A stretch of DNA of 64,000 nt from the NCBI GenBank assembly GCA_036971615.1, contig JAYKKR010000001.1:2046001-2110000 (forward strand). The letters run 5' to 3'. The stretch is from Amyloporia xantha. Its lineage: Eukaryota > Basidiomycota > Agaricomycetes > Polyporales > Adustoporiaceae. The notes beneath the pieces were generated by a model. The model had not been told where the DNA came from. It saw only the letters and a program-made list of their open reading frames with translations, and did no database searches. Made by a program: the position numbers and the translations under genes. This document shows, piece by piece, positions 57,282 through 64,000 of the stretch (positions are counted from its first letter, which is position 1; each line of letters begins with the position of its first letter).

Positions 57282-59410
57282 CTAGGACTCTTTGACCTCA
57301 TCCACTTTCTGACGCTTCTCGCTGTGTTCGACGGTCGGCGAGCGCTCATCTACAGACTTCCGTTTGAGCGAAGGAGCAGGCTCCGACGCAGCTAGTTCCC
57401 CCTTCTCCCCCTGCTCTTCTCCCACAACGGACATCCGCTTTTCTAACGAGTCATCCGCAGATTTGCTATCTTGTTTCTTGCTGCGATACTTGTTGGCCAG
57501 GCGGTCCACCGCTGCAGATCATTTCGCCGTCAGCATGACACAAGGAATACCTACACCGTGCCTAACGGCCACCTACCTTTCTTACGAGTTTCATACATCT
57601 GTGCGTACGCCTCCGCCGACCTCCGTCGATACTAGAGCGCGACAACACAAACACCGACATTCAGCGACCTAACGATAAACGCACAGGACAAGAAATAAGT
57701 GTGTCCGACCTTTGCCGCATATGCGCTAAACCGTTTGCTGCGCGGTATACTGTCCCACTCTGGCTCCGCTGCGATGTACTTCGCGAGCATGCGCATGTCT
57801 GCCGGCGTGTAAGGGCCGCGCGTCGCGCCCATATTGCGCACGTCCTCATCCGTCGGTGGATCAGTCCCCTCATCGGGGAGGTACATCATGATGTCATCAT
57901 CCTCGGAGTCCGATTTCGACGTGGACTGGGACTGAGATTGTGATTGTGGCGTAGACTCGGATGTGAGTGTGCGTGCGAGGTTCAGGGCTTTGAGCTGGCC
58001 ACGGTACTCATACTTCTCAGCGTCCGGGGGAGGCTCTGCGCGTGTTTTGACGCGGGACGACTTCCCGGCTCCTACGGCCTTATGTACTTCTTCAACCAGG
58101 TCGCTCTTGCGGCTCCAATAGCGCGACCAACCCTCAGGGGGGTGATGTGGTGCCTACAACACGCGGCTCAGTCACCACCGCACCAAGATACTGCCACTAC
58201 TGCCACTGTGACACGTATGGAAAAAAACTCACCCTTTCAGAGAGGGTCTTGCACAGCTTATCACGCGTCAGGCGGGAGTTTAGACCGAGCTCCCATTGCA
58301 GCGTCTGGATGAAGAACTTATGGTCATCTTCCGTGAAGCGGACGCCCCGCGCGGCCATCTCCACGCGATTTGGTGGCGTGGGCTGCTGCGTGGGCGGGGA
58401 TGGGAGGCGTATGTCCGACGTGTCAGAGCTATCGGAGTCGTATGCTGCAGCGCGGCCTCGCCCGCTCGCCTTAGACGAGGATGCAGTGGTACGCCGTGCA
58501 TTAGCTTTGGGAGCGGTTTGATGACGAGATGACGTAAAAGACGTCCTTTGTGTTACTGAAGCACCAAACAAACTGGAGAGGCCCGTAGGGCGCCGCTTCT
58601 GACCTTGAGATGTGGACGCCGACGGATAGTGTGCGGTAGAGGACTGAGCTCCAGCACTGGTGCTTCCGATGGCCGTAGATTGAGTGGCGGGGGAAAGGTT
58701 GGCGATACGTTCACGACGATTTGCGGTGGCAGATGCAGAATTGTTCGGAGGCTCTGATGACGAGCCTAAATCAGACACCATGTCAATGATGTGTTTGTGG
58801 TGATCGAGAAAATAATCCTTCCAGAGGGCCGATGAATGATTGTTGACCTGTTGAAAGTGAGGACAAATCCACGGGAGACATGACCAGGATAGACTCACGC
58901 CATGCAAGGCCTCCAGTGCTTGACGATATGTCAAATTCTTGCGTTCGCTACTGTAGAGCGCTTGGACGAGCCTGGCTTCATCGTCGGGGAAGGAACCCAC
59001 TGGCACGCTCATCCTAAGCGCGTCGTTGATGAGGTTCTGCATCATCAGATTTGAGTTCGGGGATTGCGCCTGCAGAGGGGCGCAACGCCCTGTTGGCCCA
59101 TCATGCCACCCAATAGAGACACGAGGGGATTAGCTTGAACTGCATTGGCACTAGATCCCATCGCGTTCGACTCGCTAGTGCTATTATGAGCAGGTCGGGA
59201 TTGAGGAATACTCTGGCCAGACATGTTATAGTAAAAGGGAGCATTCGGAGGTATCAAAGGGTTGGGTGGTACAGCAACTGGGTTCTGTTGTGGCGGGCCT
59301 GCAGCTTGTGACAGCTGCATGAACATGTTATATACGTTAGCGAGGTTAAACGCGGGGTCAGGATTGTTGCCGCCCGCAACAGCAGGCGGGATGTTCAGGT
59401 TAGAATTCAT
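57282..59410 (-). CDS. Basidiomycete protein with SANT/Myb-like modules, unknown, one frame break
   Basis: Five exons (59410-58899, 58847-58233, 58153-57710, 57631-57577, 57511-57282), about 618 residues. A Gln/Pro/Asn-rich N-terminus is followed by three helical modules that resemble SANT/Myb-like folds: one near NLTYRQALEALHGVNNHSS; one near RFTEDDHKFFIQTLQWELG continuing into APHHPPEGWSRYWSRKSDL; and one near RGPYTPADMRMLAKYIAAE continuing into YRRRSAEAYAQMYETRKK. The last 75 residues are Lys/Glu/Ser-rich with KRKSVDERSP, a possible nuclear signal. One C is missing at the run 59077-59080; restoring it gives APPLQAQSPNSNLMMQNL. The function is unknown; a nuclear DNA- or chromatin-linked role is inferred only from the fold resemblance. 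The first intron (51 nt) is in frame with no stop. Confidence 0.75.
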
Positions 59411-59792
59411 GATACACGATAGAGGCGTGAAGAGTACAGACTAAACACAAGCGTATTGGAAGGTCATGGTACGAAAGCAAGCACAGCGCCGCCACACCTC
59501 GGCTGTGAACCACAGACGCCGGCCATTTAGTGTCGATCACTTCTCACTCGCTGACTTTGAACACAGTCCGGACTTTGAAGGTCAACGTACGTGCATCGGG
59601 ACGGAAGGCTGTTGATCATCTATCTATTATGTAACCTTCGTGTAAATACGTACCCTCGTCACATAAATACATACACTTCTCATGAGAAGGCGTACGCGAA
59701 CGCCTCATACTTCAATGATGAAATTCGAAACGAACTGCTCCTTTTTGTGAGGCCGAGGTGACCACCAGGACATGGCGCTGGCCGGAGGCGTT
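59411..59792. other. Intergenic region between the SANT-like gene and the ABC transporter gene
   Basis: About 380 bp. It holds the SANT-like gene promoter and the ABC transporter 3' flank. No other feature seen. Confidence 0.5.
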
Positions 59793-62700
59793 TCAAGTAG
59801 ACCGACCCTCAGCCATGGCATACAACACCTCCTTATCACCGCTCTCATCCACGAGCCCTCTGAATCTGCCCTTTTCTAGTTTGAGGAGCTCGCTCGGTTT
59901 GCCAAACTCGACCTGTTTCCACAAGTGTCAAGAGATAAATGGCAAAATTTCTATCTTCACGACTTACGATATGGCCCACATCAATAACCATCTGTACAAC
60001 ACAGACGAGCATGATGTCAGAAACTGCAAAGTCACGCCACGCGTTTAGTGGACTTACAACTTTATCTGCATCCATAATTGTCTGTAGGCGGTGAGCCACC
60101 GTCAACAAGGTCACATCTTTCTTTAGTTGGTTGCGCAGCGATTTTTGGATGATAGTGTCCGTTGAATAGTCTGAAAAGAGAGTCAACAAAAACCTTCCTG
60201 CTATCGGATAAATTGCAGCTGAGATCTCACCAATCGCGGATGTAGCTAAAATAACAGACATGGTCAGTGGGTGCACAGGTCAATCTGAACGTCGTAACAA
60301 CCAACCTTCGTCAAGGATGAGAAGCTTGCTCTGTCGGACAATGGCCCTTGCAAGCGCTAGAATCTGCCGCTGACCCACAGATAGATTGTTGCCACCGCTT
60401 GAGATTGGACTATCAAGAGTGATGCGCCCTTCATCCGTCTCATCCTGTAAAGAGAACAGTCCTGCAGCGCTCAAGGCATCGTTCAGCACCGCATCCTCGT
60501 GTTGCCCAAAGGGATCCAGATTTTGACGCAATGTCCCACTAAGAAGCTCTGGCTTTGAGCCCGGCAGTTGTATGAGAGATATGGAAAGAAAGAAGGAACA
60601 ATTGTACGCACGACTTGTGGAATGATCGTGATGCTGGATCGTAGAGCGTCCAAGTTGAGGGCATCTATGGGAAGGCCATCGTAATAAACCTTGCCCTCAG
60701 TGATGATGCAGCGCAGCAGGGACAGGGTTAAGGTGCTCTGTGCGGGTGATCAGACCAAGATCATTTATGGTGATTCATGCACTAACCTTTCCGCTACCAG
60801 TGCGACCAACTACGGCCAGCTCCACATTAGCAGAGCTCAATGCGTCGCCATTGATAATCACGTACCGATGCCCACACGCTCTCCAGATTTGACTTCGAAT
60901 GAAATGTCATCCAGTACTCGAGGGCCATCCTAGAGCACAGTATTCAAGATCGAGTTTATCCAACAACAGCCGAAGCCGAAGCCTACCGGCGAATAACGAG
61001 CAGATAGCTGCTCCACCTTAAGCTCGCCGCTCGCAGGCCAGTAGGCAGGAGGAATGCCATCTTTGGTAGGCTTGGGCTCTTGCTCGATTTGAGCGTACTG
61101 TCTGATCCGCTCCAGACTACTTCACATGAGAACGTCGTAGATAGGGCATCACATCATTAAATCTTACCTGTTACCTGTAGGATAGAACTAGACGCAGTCG
61201 ACTATGTCAAGGTCGAATGCTACGCACCAGAGATCTCGAATTGGTTGAAGATCCGCACCCACCACAAGATCATACCGCTTAATCCAACTACGTGGGTCAG
61301 AAAGGCAATCAAACTAAATTTTACGGATCTACTCACCTGCCATGTTCAATGAGAAACCAGTGTTGGACGCGTTGAACCTACCCCCATACACGAGGTACGT
61401 TGCAAGACTTGTAGAGAACACCGCGCTGAGGACGTCGACACGGATAGATACCCACCTATCAATACTCGCTTAGCATGGCTCTGTTGCGTTCCTGAATCAC
61501 GAGAAATACCTATTCAGATTGTAGAAAGTTCGGGCGACCCTTGTGTAACGATCAATACGGGAATGTGCCTCCTTCTTGAACATATTCTGTGCTCCGTAAG
61601 CACGGATCGACGCTGAATTCCACAAGATGAGCCTCGCAAAAATATACAGTAAGCATGGACTCACTGAGTCCGGCAATTGCAGCACCAAAATGACCCAAAA
61701 CAGGAGCCCGCGCATTACTCATCTCGCGTTTGACAGATAGTTGGCCCTTCATGTAGATTTGACCACACCACGCACCCAGCACAGCAATCAAAACGCCAGG
61801 GATGAGGAACAGCGGAGATATCACCACGATACCAGTCAGTTTGACCAGCATAGATATCGATAATTCCATGAGGGTCCGGAAACCGTCAGTAATCGATCCG
61901 TCCACTGTCTGACATTAGAACCCAATATGTCTAGCACTCCAAGGATCGAAACTGACCTGCTTGTATATCTTGTGTGCAACGAGCAATGATGCGAGACATA
62001 GGGGTCATATCCAGCCATCTGCATCATCTATCAGTGCAAGTAATTTGCCGATATCGGTCAGAAATTACCTTAGAGTCGTGCCCAATATGGAAGCAACCAG
62101 GGTTTTGTGAATGCTGCGCGATGCTCTGAGACCTCCATAAACGTAGAAAATGTAGCCAATAGAATAGAAAGAGGTAGCACCCAACAACAGCATCGCGTAC
62201 GAAGTCAGATAACTGCACCATTTGAAGGTAAGCTCAGCCAGTCTGGTGACGAATGCATGGCACCCACAAGGAGGCTTTGACCTCTGAAGAATCATGGTCT
62301 TCGTACTGTCGAGCCCAATACCCTAGGAACCACACCTGCGTTATGCTGGATAGCTCAGACAAAACCAATGTTCCGACACAAAATATCCAAAACAAAAACT
62401 GGTGGCCGCCCCCGAGACTAACGAAGAACATCTTCACTACGGAGAGTGAATTTCATGAGTATATAAGGACGAGATCCAGGCGACGTACACGCAGGCCAGT
62501 TAACATGTCCCACAGAGACCTCCTCTGCAACGATGAGTTTTCCATCTGGCTTCTTAGCCTTGACATTGGGCTCCTCTTGGGTGATTTCCTGTTCGGATTT
62601 TTGCATGGCTTCGGTCTCCTGTTGCACTTCCGCTGCTAACTTCTCGTCCTTGGCTAGGGCCTTTGAGAGTGAGCCCTGGCTAAGAATTCTGCCATCTGCA

Positions 62701-64000
62701 CCTAGAGCCACTACAAACTCCGCAATTGGAGTCGCCATCGCTACATTGTGTGTCTGATGAACATAACTGAGCTTAGGACGGTATAAAGACTGAAAAAGGC
62801 ACTCACTACTAGTAGTACAGTGCGTCCGTGAATAAGGTCACCCTTGAAGCACTTGTCGATAATCCACCTAGACGTGTGTACATCGAGAGCAGCGAGAACC
62901 TGCGTGCAATGAGTATAAGTTCTAGATCACTTACAATTAAACTCACATCATCGAGAAGTAGGATTTCAGCGTTAGAATACACAGCCCGAGCAAGGGTGAT
63001 GCGGGCCTAAAGGCATGTCTGCATTTAGCATAATGTCGTGCCCAAGTTTTGCTGCCTCACCTTCTGACCACCGCTGATGAATATGAAGATCTCAGTGTTT
63101 GCTTTACATAAAATCCTTGATATTCGACGAACCTGAGGGTAAGACCCTTTTCACCTACTTCTGTTTGATCACCGGCATCAAATAGACTCAGATCACGCTG
63201 AAGGCCGCACTGGTCAATAACTGCTTCGCGATTCAGCACGGTATGAACTGAGGATGTAGTCGCATGAATTTACCTTTCTTATACCGCGCCTCGTCGTATT
63301 GAGCGCCAAAGAGAATGTTATTCTGATGACAGCTATATCAACGAACCAGGAAAAATAACGACGCGCCAAATTAGCCTTACACGTATGGTCTCGTTTTGCA
63401 CCCACGATTCCTGCGCAGCATAAGCAACGCCTCCAGCACGAGGCAGGTTGCAGAGGGAATCAGGTCCTGTGGGAAGATAATGCATCTCGCCTAGCGCGCG
63501 AATGATCAGCTTTTTGCACCTGAGCGAGATCTTTAAATCCGGCTCACCGAGCAATGCCATAAGCAACGACGTTTTTCCGGAGCCGGTCGGTCCAACAATT
63601 AGGTTGATGTGCCCGCGTCGGAAAAACACCTCGTCGTCGACCTGAAGGATGAAATTTCGCCTCATAGGACTTGAGATAAATGGGCTATCGTTGTCGCTCG
63701 ACCAACTGAATGCAGCATGTCGGATTCCGACCATTTCGTTGGTGGCAACTTGCGATGATGTGATGATTTCCGATTGCTCAGATTTCTGAGTATATACATC
63801 CAGAAGTTCGGTCTATGCCAGCCTAGGTCATTTAAATGAACTGCTGACAATAAGGAACCGCCAACCTTGCACAAAAATTCGTTTACACGTTCAAGCGACA
63901 CTTTTGCTGTTATGCAAAGATACATCCATCAGAGATGCAATCGCCCGATGGAAGTTAACGATGTACCTCGGATGACCGGTGGAAGGATGCCGAAGATCCC
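59793..64000 (-). CDS. ABCC-type transporter, 3' part (5' end beyond window)
   Basis: A many-exon gene (about 20 introns visible) reading from the right edge to the TGA at 59793. In order: the end of membrane domain 1 (AKVSLERVNEFLCK); NBD1 with Walker A GPTGSGKTSLLMALLGE, YAAQESWVQNETIR, spliced signature LSGGQKARITLARAV and Walker B AEILLLDDVLAALD; a charged linker; membrane domain 2 (VGTLVLSELSSITQVWFLG, FYSIGYIFYVYGG); and NBD2 with GRTGSGKSTL, signature LSVGQRQILALARA, LLILDEATSAID and VAHRLQTIMDADK. Aspartate instead of glutamate after Walker B in NBD1 is normal for ABCC proteins. Such full transporters export organic anions, conjugates or drugs; the substrate cannot be told. Exon 60231-60245 is 15 nt. 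Confidence 0.88.

Noticed and set aside
1..64000. CRISPR arrays, bacterial operons, rRNA genes, LTR retrotransposons
   Set aside because: None found; the intron-rich genes and the families show nuclear fungal DNA.

Overview
The window is nuclear DNA of a filamentous basidiomycete, most likely an Agaricomycete. Genes are dense and carry many short introns (mostly 47-65 nt). Typical fungal families are present: a UCS myosin chaperone, a class I myosin with SH3 tail, a Brh2-type BRCA2, a GH5 exo-beta-1,3-glucanase, a basidiomycete-type adenylate-forming reductase, and a tRNA-Cys with an intron. I rebuilt 21 protein genes exon by exon (about 130 introns), plus the 3' part of an ABC transporter. 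In nearly every model the summed exon lengths are a multiple of three.

Layout. 1-16.8 kb: 3' end of an MDM1-like sorting nexin (+), TRM6 (-), UCS chaperone (+), a lone adenylation-thiolation-reductase gene (+), myosin-1 (+). 16.8-20.3 kb: gene-poor, with a 364-bp MITE-like inverted-repeat element. 20.3-28 kb: alkaline ceramidase (-), tRNA-Cys, mitochondrial processing peptidase alpha (+), a BRCA2/Brh2 homologue (-) with a G1/S-type promoter. 28.8-39.2 kb: a taxilin split by a SUMO-like domain (+), UAP1 (-), exoglucanase (+), a mucin-like membrane protein (+), a small membrane protein (-), riboflavin synthase (+). 39.5-46 kb: a coiled-coil protein (+), an RNase H fragment (+), an HSL-family hydrolase (-), a carnitine carrier (-). 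46-64 kb: a five-domain fasciclin membrane protein (-), RAV1 (+), Rab GDI (-), a SANT-like orphan (-), and an ABCC transporter (-) that runs off the right edge.

This is a housekeeping region, not a functional cluster. Some neighbours are related in role: the UCS chaperone lies near a myosin of the type it folds, and RAV1, Rab GDI and perhaps the fasciclin protein all serve the endomembrane/vacuole system.

The most unusual signals are in gene structure. The hydrolase needs a single-nucleotide exon, the ceramidase a 4-nt exon, the reductase a 13-nt exon followed by a GC-AG intron, and the ABC transporter a 15-nt exon. Four GC-AG introns occur, two of them consecutive in TRM6. The taxilin with an internal ubiquitin-like domain is the most interesting domain architecture.

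Seven one-base frame breaks occur in five genes, all at short mononucleotide runs. They look like residual assembly indels rather than biology.
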